A stretch of 64,000 nucleotides of DNA from Polaribacter cellanae (GTDB taxonomy: Bacteria > Bacteroidota > Bacteroidia > Flavobacteriales > Flavobacteriaceae). Both the position numbers and the translations under genes were made by a program. Location: NCBI RefSeq assembly GCF_017569185.1, contig NZ_CP071869.1, forward strand, positions 1,416,001 to 1,480,000. The letters are read 5' to 3'. The notes beneath the pieces are model-generated. The model was not told the origin of the DNA, did not search any database, and was given only the letters and a program-made list of their open reading frames with translations. Of this stretch, positions 18,457 to 26,592 are shown in pieces; positions within the stretch are counted from its first letter, which is position 1, and each line of letters opens with the position of its first letter.

Positions 18457-18631
18457 TATTTTCTCTATTTTTAATAAGTAGCAACACGTTAAGAAAATCA
18501 AAATTTCATGTTCATGCTCTAGGCAATACTCTTGGGTGCTTAACGTTTGTTGTCAGTTTCATAATCGGGGTTTCTAAATGGTTCAAGACCTAAGATATTT
18601 CAACCTCCAGTAAAAATCGACCTTTTTTTAT

Positions 18632-19932
18632 TTATGCTACTTTGTTTTTTATCTCCACTTCAATGCCTAATTCTTTTAGGATTTTGATATGGCGATTTAT
18701 CTTCTTATCTTTTTTTAAATTCTGTAAATAATCATATCCAAGTTCTTGATATTCAACTTTGTTTTTTAAGATAAAATAGGTGGCTATCAGGATCTTGTGT
18801 CCTACTGCTATTAGTGCTCTCTTTTTACCTCTTCTTATGACTAAGCTATCATATTTTGCTCTGAGATATGTTCCTTTTGTTCTTGTGGCTGCCCAAGCAA
18901 ACTGGACCAACATTGTTCTTAAATATTTGTTGCCATGTGTTATTCTACTACTTTTTTTTTACCAGCACTCTCATTACTGCCAGGACTCATTCCTGCCCAA
19001 GAGGCTAAGTGTTTTTCATCGGGGAATTGTTCCATATTTGATCCTATTTCTGCTAATAAATAGGCTACGCCATCTTTTCCGACTCCTGGAATGGTTTGCA
19101 ACAGTTCTGAATCTAATTCTAACTCGTGCTTTTTTAAGTGATTTTCTATTTGTTTATCTATTTTTTCGAGTAAGTTTTGTTTATCATTTATAGACTCTTT
19201 TATCGTTTGTAACATAAATTTATGATGTGCTGTTAAATTGCCTTTCAATGCAGAGACCATATCTTCGATGCTTGATTGTATGCTTCTATGTCGAAATTTA
19301 AGGAGTTCATTAATGTCTTGTTCTCCTGCTATCATGGCATCTATAATCTTGGTAGCTGTTGCCCCACTTGTACTACTCACTACACTAGATATTTTGATAT
19401 TTGCATCTTCCAGTATTTTTTGAATCCTATTTTTCTCTGCCGAAACTTGTTCTATTACTTTTCGCTTGTAACGGGTTAAATCTCGCAACTCTCTTGTTGG
19501 TTTTGGTGGAACAAAACTGCCTTTTAATAATCCACTTAATAATAGTTTGGCAATCCATTTACTGTCTTTCTTATCGGTCTTTCGTCCTGGAACATTCTTT
19601 ATGTGCCTTGCATTGACCAATAAAATATCAAAACTATCTTCCAATATATTGTAAATTGGTTTCTAATAAACCCCAGTACTTTCCATAGCTACGTGGGTAA
19701 TCTTATGTTTGTTTAACCAATCTCGTAGCTTTTCTATTGATTCTGTGAATCCGTCGAAGGTTCGTGTTTCTTCTTTAATCCCTGTGCCTCGGATTGTAGC
19801 AACAATAATTTTTTTATGTACATCAATGCCACAACCTCGTTCGATGAGTTGTTCAAACTCAATTTGTTGTTTTTTCATGGTTGTATCTCTTTTTGTTAAA
19901 GTCATTACCTTGGGTGGCAAAATCTTTGCCAT
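18632..19932 (-). pseudogene. IS110-family transposase, broken
   Basis: Three pieces make one DEDD/Transposase_20 protein. N-terminal part: GCGIDVHKKIIVATI (first Asp), then MESTGVY, where the family has Trp next; here the codon is TAG (19665-19663), and the same frame continues KPIYNILEDSFDILLVNARH and DKKDSKWIAKLL. C-terminal part: LLQTIPGVGKDGVAYLLAEIG and LASWAGMSPGSNESAGKKK. A second break is in a run of nine A (near 18949-18957): one more A restores SSRITHGNKYLRT and joins the last piece (MLVQFAWAATRTKGTYLRA). Two independent lesions make it inactive. Confidence 0.93.
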
Positions 19933-20003
19933 GGATGTTTCATAATATGTTTTTATACATTATATAATTGTAAATATATAATTTTATTTCTATATTTGCA
20001 ATG
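19933..20003. promoter_or_regulatory. Promoter of a plus-strand RNA, upstream of the lone repeat
   Basis: TTG at 19968-19970, a 20-nt spacer and TATATTTG at 19991-19998 match the Bacteroidota promoter exactly. ATTTGC-AAT-GCAAAT (19994-20008) is a palindrome over the -7 box and start site and could be an operator. Transcription would begin near 20004 and run toward the repeat-like copy at 20156. Confidence 0.6.
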
Positions 20004-20155
20004 CAAATTTTTAAAGATTACTTTTTTAATATTTTTTTTAAAACCTCCAAAGCTTTAATTAAAGACTTATTAAACTGGTTTTTGGGATTAGCGTCCAAAA
20101 CTAATACATTTAAAATTTGTGATTAATCTCGATTCATTTTACATATAATGTATAC

Positions 20156-20174
20156 TGTGAATTGATTTCAAATT
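20156..20174 (+). repeat. Lone CRISPR repeat-like copy (tracr-pairing half)
   Basis: 19 nt identical to the plus strand at 20520-20538, which encodes the anti-repeat of the tracrRNA. No second copy in repeat-spacer spacing exists nearby. Confidence 0.8.
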
Positions 20175-20176
20175 TT

Positions 20177-20212
20177 GAAGGCTTCTGATTTTTTTTGGAA
20201 GCCTTCTTTTTT
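20177..20212 (+). terminator. Intrinsic terminator directly after the lone repeat
   Basis: GAAGGCTTC (20177-20185) and GAAGCCTTC (20198-20206) pair perfectly and are followed by six T. Confidence 0.85.
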
Positions 20213-20448
20213 ATAAATCTAAAAGTAATAATTATTGAAAAATCTTCTTTACGGAAATCCGTAAATAAAAATATTAAAACCATTTCAAAGAAAAGTAGCT
20301 GATAATTAATTATGAATTAAAATTTGTTTTAAAAAAATAAAAAATTCACAACCAAAGCTTTACATGCTTTAAGATGAAGACTAACCTCTCTTTTTATGAG
20401 TAATTACATCTTGCAATGATCTTATATTCTTCTAAAACTATAGTATAT
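20213..20448. other. Intergenic region between the two CRISPR-linked RNAs
   Basis: No ORF. It holds a perfect palindrome, TTTACGGA-AA-TCCGTAAA (20248-20265), which looks like an operator, and a short hairpin AAAGC / GCTTT near 20356. A 9-nt piece of anti-repeat-like sequence (AATTCACAA, near 20343-20351) occurs on the plus strand, but it is too short to call. Confidence 0.4.
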
Positions 20449-20540
20449 AAAAAAGGAAAACGACAACATAGTAAACCATGTTGCCGCTTTAAATGTTTTC
20501 ACAACGGAATAATCCTTATTGTGAATTGATTTCAAATTGT
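20449..20540 (-). ncRNA. tracrRNA of the type II-C CRISPR system
   Basis: On the minus strand, in order: the anti-repeat AATTTGAAATCAATTCACAA, the nexus AAGGATTATTCCGTTGTGAA (like the AAGGCTAGTCCGTT nexus of S. pyogenes and the form usual in Bacteroidota), then a 9-bp terminator stem CGGCAACAT / ATGTTGTCG (one G-U pair) and T runs. TATATTTG on the minus strand at 20552-20545 gives a start near 20540. It is in the same orientation as cas9, with the IS110 remnant between them. About 90 nt, a normal tracrRNA size. Confidence 0.85.
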
Positions 20541-20544
20541 ACTA

Positions 20545-20552
20545 CAAATATA
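20545..20552 (-). promoter_or_regulatory. tracrRNA -7 box
   Basis: TATATTTG on the minus strand, 5 nt before the predicted tracrRNA start. A good TTG is not seen at -33. Confidence 0.55.
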
Positions 20553-20637
20553 AAGTAAATTATTTAATTGTTTTTACGGGTTCACGTAATAACTTAATTT
20601 TATTCGTTTTCTTTTTAAAAATTATTTTCCTAAACCC

Positions 20638-21759
20638 CTACTTCTCTTTCTTCAATTTCTTTCTTCTTCCCCACCAAATAAAGAAACCTGTTATTGGTAA
20701 ACTTGCTCCAAAAAGACCAATTAATAAAGCCAAAATTTGGGTTGGCAAACCCCCAATAGTTCCCATATGAATATCTAAATTGGTGTCTAAGATACTTTGA
20801 TTTTTCTCAAACTTAGCAATTAATGGTTTGTCTAATTGAACTCCTGTATATCTATCTACAACTTGATTATCGCCATACAAATGCAAAAAACGATTGCCTT
20901 TATCTAACAAAATTAACTGAGAAGTTGGCATTTTTTCTTGAATTGCCATTAATGTTAATTTGTAATCTTTTGGTGCTGTTTTCTCAAATTCATTATAAAT
21001 AAACTGGAGACTCTTAAACTGTTTATTTTCGTTAAAATCTGCTTGTGGTGGATTTTCTCCTACCAGTTCTGAATAACCACCAAAAAGAGCTATTACAGGT
21101 TTTTCTACCCATTCAAAAGACATAACCAAACCTGTAACAACGCTTATTAATAGAAGCCAACAAGCATAAAAACCATAGACTCTATGAAAATCGTGATTCA
21201 TTCTTTTTCTAGATGCAGGATATTTTGGCTTAAAAGCAGAACGTGCTTCATTTTTGCTTTTTGGCCACCATAAAACAAGCCCGAATATAAGTTCTACAAG
21301 AAAAATGAGCGAAGCAATTCTAATAATCCAAAGACCAAAATTTCCTAGCAATAATTGTGAATGAAAATGCGCTACTAAAAAGAAAAAGTGAATCGATTTT
21401 GCATCATCTGCAATTTCTTTATTTGTGTACGGGTTTATAAAAGTAATTTTTAAAATAGGCATAGAAGCCCCTTCTTCCATCACTCCACTTACAACATCAA
21501 AAGACCTTTTAGGGTTGTTGTAGGTATTAATCCAAAAGTATTGTTCTGTTGGATGATTCTTTTTAAACTTCGCTACAATGCTATCTATTTCTACACGTTT
21601 TCCTTCAACTTCTACATATAAATTTTCTTTATTATAAGCATGCATTATTTCTTCTGCAAACACAAAAGTTGCACCAGATAAACATAATAAACAAACAATA
21701 ATTCCGGAAGATAACCCAAGCCATAAATGTAGTTTTCTAACTATTTTTTTAGATACCAT
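20638..21759 (-). CDS. xusC: PepSY-associated membrane protein, XusC-like
   Basis: 373 aa of the PepSY_TM family: a first transmembrane helix (LHLWLGLSSGIIVCLLCLSG), a periplasmic PepSY segment, HFFFLVAHFHSQLLLG with His residues that can hold haem, two more helices, and a C-terminal helix (GGLPTQILALLIGLFGASLP). Such proteins are thought to reduce or release iron from siderophores at the inner membrane. It is the third gene after the TonB receptor and the DUF4374 lipoprotein, the order of xusA-xusB-xusC described in Bacteroides thetaiotaomicron. The symbol is by homology of layout. Confidence 0.8.
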   Translation of the reverse strand: MVSKKIVRKLHLWLGLSSGIIVCLLCLSGATFVFAEEIMHAYNKENLYVEVEGKRVEIDSIVAKFKKNHPTEQYFWINTYNNPKRSFDVVSGVMEEGASMPILKITFINPYTNKEIADDAKSIHFFFLVAHFHSQLLLGNFGLWIIRIASLIFLVELIFGLVLWWPKSKNEARSAFKPKYPASRKRMNHDFHRVYGFYACWLLLISVVTGLVMSFEWVEKPVIALFGGYSELVGENPPQADFNENKQFKSLQFIYNEFEKTAPKDYKLTLMAIQEKMPTSQLILLDKGNRFLHLYGDNQVVDRYTGVQLDKPLIAKFEKNQSILDTNLDIHMGTIGGLPTQILALLIGLFGASLPITGFFIWWGRRKKLKKEK

Positions 21760-21813
21760 TTGTTTATTTATTTTTAAAACCTATGAAGTTATATTGAGAA
21801 ATAAATTAAAATA

Positions 21814-21865
21814 AGTTTGAGCTTGAAGATATTTATTCATAGATAAAAAACTTCAAGCTCAAACT
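21814..21865. terminator. 15-bp inverted repeat between xusB and xusC
   Basis: AGTTTGAGCTTGAAG (21814-21828) pairs perfectly with CTTCAAGCTCAAACT (21851-21865). The position inside the operon suggests a partial terminator or RNA stabiliser that lowers xusC expression. Confidence 0.65.
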
Positions 21866-21885
21866 AAAATGATTGTATCGTATTC

Positions 21886-23121
21886 TTAAAATTTAACGAT
21901 TTGCTGTGGCTGACCACCAACAACTGTAATTTCAATTTTCGATTTTTTTGTTTGCGGATTATAAGAATAGAAATACGCTTTTCCTGCATCGTCATTTTCA
22001 ACCACAAAATAAGGTTTGTTATTAAAAACAGAAGGTCCGTAAACACTTTTCCAGTACCCAACAGGAATATCTGTAATTTTGGTTAGCTTTTTTGTAGTTA
22101 AATCAATTTCATAAGCATAATAATCCAATTTACTTAAACCTGCCCAAGTATTATCAATTGTATTTCCCATCATTTTTACATACATTTTTCCGTTTATAAT
22201 TCCACCTCCAAGTGCAAAATTTTCTCCGTTTTTAAAATCTTTAGAACCATCTATACTCCAAGTGGTATCAAAATCTGTTTCGCCACTTTTAATTCTTATG
22301 GTTCTAAAATAAGGTCCTTCAGGGTCGTTAAAGTTTCCAATAAAAGCTCCTAAATACAAGTTGTTATTTTCATCAAAATTGATATAATTTGTATTCTTAA
22401 AGCCATAACCTAACAATAAAAAATCGTCCCAAACAATAATTTTATCTAAAGTATCTGTAGCAACATCAATAACTGCTACGTAGGTTTTATCTACCACTTG
22501 ATTTTTATCTTTATCAGAAAAATAAACTTCAGTAAATATTTTACCATCTCTTTCTACCACAAAGCCACCAAAACTTGTAGTTACAACTCCTGTTAAACCC
22601 GCTTTAATTTTGTTAATTTCAGCGGAACAATCTACTTCTCCTGTTCTTTGCATTGTTTGTGGATTGAAGATTTGCAAAGCTGTTTGACTTAAACCATCGT
22701 TAGAATAATATCCTTTTGTTTTTGTTGCCAAACCAAACATATTTCCGCCCGCATATTGTGTATTGGTTGGAATAAAACCTGCATCAAAAAACTTTCCATC
22801 TGTACCTAATTCAAATTTTTGAATGCCTGCATCTCCAGCCGTATTTGAAGTGTGATAAATTGCGCCATCAAAAGCAATTCCTGCAGATCTTGTGCTTCCT
22901 AATTGCAGCCCATTTGTAATTTTAGAAACGTCTATAGTTCCTGAAGGCATTTCTGTAAACGGAACTAACAATCCGCTATTTGTAGACACATCTGTTACAA
23001 TAAATAATGCGTAATTTTCTGTACTTTCTTCAACATCTATTGAACTTTTATTTTTATTACAAGAGGTTAAAAGGGTAAATCCTATTGTTAGTAGTAAAAA
23101 TGTGTATTTTAATCGTTTCAT
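21886..23121 (-). CDS. xusB: DUF4374 lipoprotein, XusB-like siderophore-binding protein
   Basis: 411 aa. The lipobox LLTSC puts the lipidated Cys at residue 21, so the protein is anchored at the outer membrane. The body is a beta-propeller-like DUF4374 domain (YALFIVTDVSTNSGLL, then TRSAGIAFDGAIYHTSN). In Bacteroides the homologue XusB binds ferric enterobactin outside the cell and hands it to XusA. It lies 14 bp after the receptor gene. Assignment of the ligand here is inference. Confidence 0.82.
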   Translation of the reverse strand: MKRLKYTFLLLTIGFTLLTSCNKNKSSIDVEESTENYALFIVTDVSTNSGLLVPFTEMPSGTIDVSKITNGLQLGSTRSAGIAFDGAIYHTSNTAGDAGIQKFELGTDGKFFDAGFIPTNTQYAGGNMFGLATKTKGYYSNDGLSQTALQIFNPQTMQRTGEVDCSAEINKIKAGLTGVVTTSFGGFVVERDGKIFTEVYFSDKDKNQVVDKTYVAVIDVATDTLDKIIVWDDFLLLGYGFKNTNYINFDENNNLYLGAFIGNFNDPEGPYFRTIRIKSGETDFDTTWSIDGSKDFKNGENFALGGGIINGKMYVKMMGNTIDNTWAGLSKLDYYAYEIDLTTKKLTKITDIPVGYWKSVYGPSVFNNKPYFVVENDDAGKAYFYSYNPQTKKSKIEITVVGGQPQQIVKF

Positions 23122-23135
23122 AATTTAATTTTTAA

Positions 23136-25496
23136 TTATAATTTGTACGTTATTTTTAATCTGAAAGCTCTTAATGGTTTTTGAATTCTAAATTCATCAA
23201 ATAATTTAGCGTTTGCAATATTTGAAATTTCCGTATTTATACTAATTGGTAATTTTTGAAAGTTTACAGTTACACCAAAATCAATTTTATGTTGTTCTGG
23301 AATAATTAAGTCCGTAAAACCTAAATCTCTTTCAAATAACGCTGGTTCTAAAATTTTTGGAGTAGGCCTTAATAAATATTGTTCTGTAAAATTATAATTG
23401 GCATACACGTCTAATAAAATCGGTAAATTAAAAGGCTCTACATAACTTTTCGCAACATTTACGTTGGTAAAAAAATACGGTGTATTTGGTGTTCTTGAGC
23501 CTTCCAATGCAGAACCCTTTGTATCTGTTCTTCGCATATTTTGATACGTAATTGACGTATTTGCCTTAAAACCATTGTTTAAATCTACCTTAAAAGTAGT
23601 TTCAATTCCTTTGGTAATTTGTGTGTTTGTGTTTTCGTTTCTGGTAAAAACAAAACCAACAGGCAATCTTCTTATAAAGTTTTCTGTATCTCTGTAAAAC
23701 GTATTTACATCAATAAATAGCGTTTTATTTTTATTTAAACTGGTAGAAAAACCTACGTTTAAATTTTTACTTTTTTCTGGATTTAAACCAGGATTATTTA
23801 AAGTGAATAAATTATCCCCAAAATATTCTTCTGCTTCCGGAATTCTGGTTGTATTTTCGAATGAAATTCGTGCATAAGAGGTATTGTTAAACTTATATTT
23901 TATAGAATTTCCCCAGCCAAATTTATTTACATTCTTTGTTATTGTTGGCGGAACTGCAGATAAATTTGCAGATTCTGTATTTAAATAAAAGTGCTTAAAA
24001 GTAAACTCGTTTGTAATTTTTCTGTCTAACAATTTAAACCCTACTCCTATTCCAGAAATTACTTTTTTATATTTTGAAGGAATAGTGATTGGCTGAATAC
24101 CTGTTGCCACGTTTTTTTCTTGAAAAGGGTCTGTGCCAACTCTATTTTGGCTCGTAAATGTAGAACTGACTTTTACATTTAAATTGTTGCTAATTTTATA
24201 TTTGCTAAACAATCTTGATACAAAATTATCTTGGTCTATATCACTATCGCTTTTTCTACCATCTGTTTCTCCACTCGAAAAATTGTCCGAACTAATAATC
24301 TCACCAAACCAATTGTACTTATTGTTAGAAACATCTTTACGTTGCAAGTTTAATTTGCTGTAAGCCATAAAAAAATTCAGCTCTAAATTATTGGTAAAAA
24401 TTTTCTCGTAAGTTACACTTGCAATTTTGTTTATTTCTTTAAAAGTAGCTTCTCCAATAGGAACATTAATGCTAATTCCTGTTTGAATTTCTTTATCAAA
24501 TTTAAAATAAGAAGCTTCGAAATTTAATAAATCTGCAAATTTTGTATCGTGAATTCCAAAATTTCCTTGAATAAAATACGTCTCTAATCCATCGTGAAAT
24601 CTTGGTAATTTCTGCTTTTTAAAATTTTGTGTATTTGGGTCTAAAACTGGCGCATCAAATTCGTAATTATTATCTGAAGAAATATAGTATGAGTTAAAAC
24701 CAACATGGAAATTCGAATCTGGAATTAAATAATTTCCTGTAATATTTGCAGTATGTGTGTTAAAAGAACCCACTTCATAAGAAGCCGTTAAAAATTCTGT
24801 ATCTGGCGATTTTGTTACAATATTTATTGCGCCACCCAAAGCATCTGCCCCTAATTCTATTGGTAAAACACCTTTATAAATCTCGATATCTGAAATTAAA
24901 TTTGTTGGAATTACACCAATTTGAAACGCTCTGCCTAAATAATTAGATGGAATTCCGTTTTTAAAAAACCGAATGGCATTTTCTTGTAAACCATTTATAT
25001 TTACAATTGTTGGGCTTCCAACACCTGCACTTTGCCTAACTTTTACACCAGAAGTCTGGTTAATTATTGTTGCAACAGGTGTGGCTCTTTCAATAATTTT
25101 ATCTACATTAATTACCTCTATCTTTATTGGATTTTCTCTTTTTTTTTGACGTTTCGTTTTTCCTTTTACAACTACTTCTTCTAAAGATTCGTTGGTTTCT
25201 TGCATTTCAACTCTTAGAAAAACCTTTTTTCCTTTTTGAAGCAAAACAGTAATTGTTTGTTTTTTAAAACCAATACTCGAAACTTGAACATTGTATTTTC
25301 CGAAAGGAATATTAGAAATTCTAAAATTTCCTTTATCATCTGTAACCATTCCTTTGTTAAGACTTTTTATGTACACATTAATTCCAAATAAAGGCACACC
25401 TTGACTGTCTTTTACTGTCCCTGCAATAGTAGATTGACTAAAAACCTGATAACCAAGAAGAAAAAAAGTAACAAGAAAATAATATTTTTTATACAT
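23136..25496 (-). CDS. xusA: TonB-dependent siderophore receptor, XusA-like
   Basis: 786 aa. Signal peptide (FLVTFFLLGYQVFSQS), then a carboxypeptidase-regulatory-like domain about 23-100 (IAGTVKDSQGVPLFGINVYI), a plug domain about 130-240 (VATIINQTSGVKVRQSAGVG, ELGADALGGAINIVTK), and a 22-strand barrel ending FRLKITYKL. It imports a ferric siderophore with TonB energy. It is the first gene of the xusABC-like operon. Upstream lie a TAGATTTG -7 box and AraC-type direct repeats. Confidence 0.9.
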   Translation of the reverse strand: MYKKYYFLVTFFLLGYQVFSQSTIAGTVKDSQGVPLFGINVYIKSLNKGMVTDDKGNFRISNIPFGKYNVQVSSIGFKKQTITVLLQKGKKVFLRVEMQETNESLEEVVVKGKTKRQKKRENPIKIEVINVDKIIERATPVATIINQTSGVKVRQSAGVGSPTIVNINGLQENAIRFFKNGIPSNYLGRAFQIGVIPTNLISDIEIYKGVLPIELGADALGGAINIVTKSPDTEFLTASYEVGSFNTHTANITGNYLIPDSNFHVGFNSYYISSDNNYEFDAPVLDPNTQNFKKQKLPRFHDGLETYFIQGNFGIHDTKFADLLNFEASYFKFDKEIQTGISINVPIGEATFKEINKIASVTYEKIFTNNLELNFFMAYSKLNLQRKDVSNNKYNWFGEIISSDNFSSGETDGRKSDSDIDQDNFVSRLFSKYKISNNLNVKVSSTFTSQNRVGTDPFQEKNVATGIQPITIPSKYKKVISGIGVGFKLLDRKITNEFTFKHFYLNTESANLSAVPPTITKNVNKFGWGNSIKYKFNNTSYARISFENTTRIPEAEEYFGDNLFTLNNPGLNPEKSKNLNVGFSTSLNKNKTLFIDVNTFYRDTENFIRRLPVGFVFTRNENTNTQITKGIETTFKVDLNNGFKANTSITYQNMRRTDTKGSALEGSRTPNTPYFFTNVNVAKSYVEPFNLPILLDVYANYNFTEQYLLRPTPKILEPALFERDLGFTDLIIPEQHKIDFGVTVNFQKLPISINTEISNIANAKLFDEFRIQKPLRAFRLKITYKL

Positions 25497-25528
25497 TTGT
25501 TTTTATTTAGACTTAATCTAAAAAAGCG

Positions 25529-25592
25529 CAAATCTAATATTTAAAAACCCTTATTTTTTCCATTAAAAGGAGAAAAAAATCCGTTAAAAGGA
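25529..25592 (-). promoter_or_regulatory. xusA promoter with AraC-type direct repeats
   Basis: TAGATTTG on the minus strand at 25536-25529 is the -7 box. CCATTAAAAGGA (25560-25571) and CCGTTAAAAGGA (25581-25592) are direct repeats 21 bp apart, two helix turns. The near repeat takes the place of the missing -33 element, the class II activator position. The divergent gene encodes an AraC protein. Confidence 0.65.
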
Positions 25593-25617
25593 ATTTTAAT
25601 TGTTTTCGAAAAGCAAA

Positions 25618-26556
25618 ATGAAACAACTTTACTTTTATAATAAATGTGGAATTAAAGAACAAAAGAGCGAAATAACATTTGGCGACTCTAAAGGGCTTTT
25701 AACGGAAATTTATTTTGGTAATTTTCATATTAAAGACATTATTTTAAATGTTGACACAAAAACTGCAATTAACTATGAATTAGATAAGGAAATCGTTGTG
25801 ATGGAATTTTCTTTAAAAGGAAGCTGTAAATGTGAATCTTCTAATTCTAAAAAAAGAATTAAACACACATTAAATACACATAATATTAGCTATTTAAACA
25901 AACAGAAAAGAACAATACATTGCAACGCAACTTCTAAAGAATGTCATTTTTTTCAGTTATGTATGTCCCCAAAAAGTTTTCTAAAATTTTTAGATGATGA
26001 TATTCTTGTTTTTCAAAATTTTAAAAAGCAAATTCTTTCAAAAAAGAATAGCTCTATCGTTTCTGAAAGTCAAAACATTTCAAGCGAAATGCATTTAATT
26101 ATTGAACAAATTTTAAATAACAGTCATCAAGGAATTTTAAAAAGAATCTCTTTAGAGTCTAAAATTTTAGACCTTTTAGTTTTGCAGTTATCTCAATTTT
26201 CTTCCGAAGAAAAAACTAAAAAAAACTCTCTGAATAAAGATAATTTAGAAAAAATAGTACTTGCAAAATCTTATATAGAAAAACATATTACAAAAACCAT
26301 TTCTTTGGTAGAATTAGCAAAACATGTTGGCACGAATGAATTTACTTTAAAAAAAGGATTTAAAGAAGTTTTTAACACCACTGTTTTTGGACTTTGGAAT
26401 GAACTAAAAATGGAAAAAGCAAAACAATTTCTTCTAAATACCGAAAATGCGATTGGAGATATTGCTTTTAAACTAGGCTATAAGAATCAACGCCATTTTA
26501 GTACTGCTTTTAAGAAACATTTTGGTATAACTGCCAGACAAATGAGAAATGGTTAA
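25618..26556 (+). CDS. PchR-like AraC-family regulator of the siderophore cluster
   Basis: 312 aa from the ATG at 25618; an upstream TTG (25600) is also in frame. The C-terminal ~95 residues form the double helix-turn-helix (ISLVELAKHVGTNEFTLKKG, then AIGDIAFKLGYKNQRHFSTA and FGITARQM), close to PchR-type iron-siderophore regulators. The N-terminal domain has a Cys/His pair (ECHFFQLCMS) that could sense ligand. It is divergent from xusA with paired binding repeats between, so it probably activates xusABC when the siderophore is present. Confidence 0.87.
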   Translation: MKQLYFYNKCGIKEQKSEITFGDSKGLLTEIYFGNFHIKDIILNVDTKTAINYELDKEIVVMEFSLKGSCKCESSNSKKRIKHTLNTHNISYLNKQKRTIHCNATSKECHFFQLCMSPKSFLKFLDDDILVFQNFKKQILSKKNSSIVSESQNISSEMHLIIEQILNNSHQGILKRISLESKILDLLVLQLSQFSSEEKTKKNSLNKDNLEKIVLAKSYIEKHITKTISLVELAKHVGTNEFTLKKGFKEVFNTTVFGLWNELKMEKAKQFLLNTENAIGDIAFKLGYKNQRHFSTAFKKHFGITARQMRNG

Positions 26557-26592
26557 ATAAGATAATTGAAGAAATTGTATTTAAAAATTAAC

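Larger units (their letters stand above)
18494..20150 (-). mobile_element. Degenerate IS110-family insertion sequence (ends uncertain)
   Basis: The transposase pseudogene (18632-19932) plus flanks. IS110 elements lack classical inverted repeats, and those with the CDS-upstream layout carry a bridge RNA in the left non-coding end. That would place the left end between 19933 and about 20150 and the right end between about 18490 and 18631. I cannot see the core dinucleotide pair, so both limits are guesses. It separates cas9 from the tracrRNA. Confidence 0.45.
20004..20212 (+). ncRNA. Candidate scaRNA-like / single crRNA-like transcript
   Basis: A predicted RNA of about 209 nt. It starts from the consensus promoter at 19968-19998, carries TGTGAATTGATTTCAAATT at 20156-20174, and ends at a perfect 9-bp intrinsic terminator. 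The 19-nt block is the exact complement of the tracrRNA anti-repeat (20520-20538), so it should pair with the tracrRNA and load Cas9. The bases before it (for example CATATAATGTAT to 20153) would be the guide. Only the tracr-pairing half of a repeat is kept. This resembles Francisella scaRNA or a one-unit array. It could also be an array remnant beside the IS110 end. Confidence 0.5.

Noticed and set aside
18356..18487. N-terminal extension of Cas9 from an upstream start
   Set aside because: The 44 extra residues precede the RuvC-I start, match no family sequence and include the leader hairpin.
18940..18960. Programmed frameshift at the nine-A run in the IS110 transposase
   Set aside because: The upstream TAG in the same gene would still block a full protein, so simple decay is the better reading.
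18780..19193. 137-aa plus-strand ORF over the IS110 remnant
   Set aside because: Antisense shadow of the transposase; no independent support.
20343..20351. Second anti-repeat piece (AATTCACAA) on the plus strand
   Set aside because: Only nine AT-rich bases match and no nexus or terminator follows.
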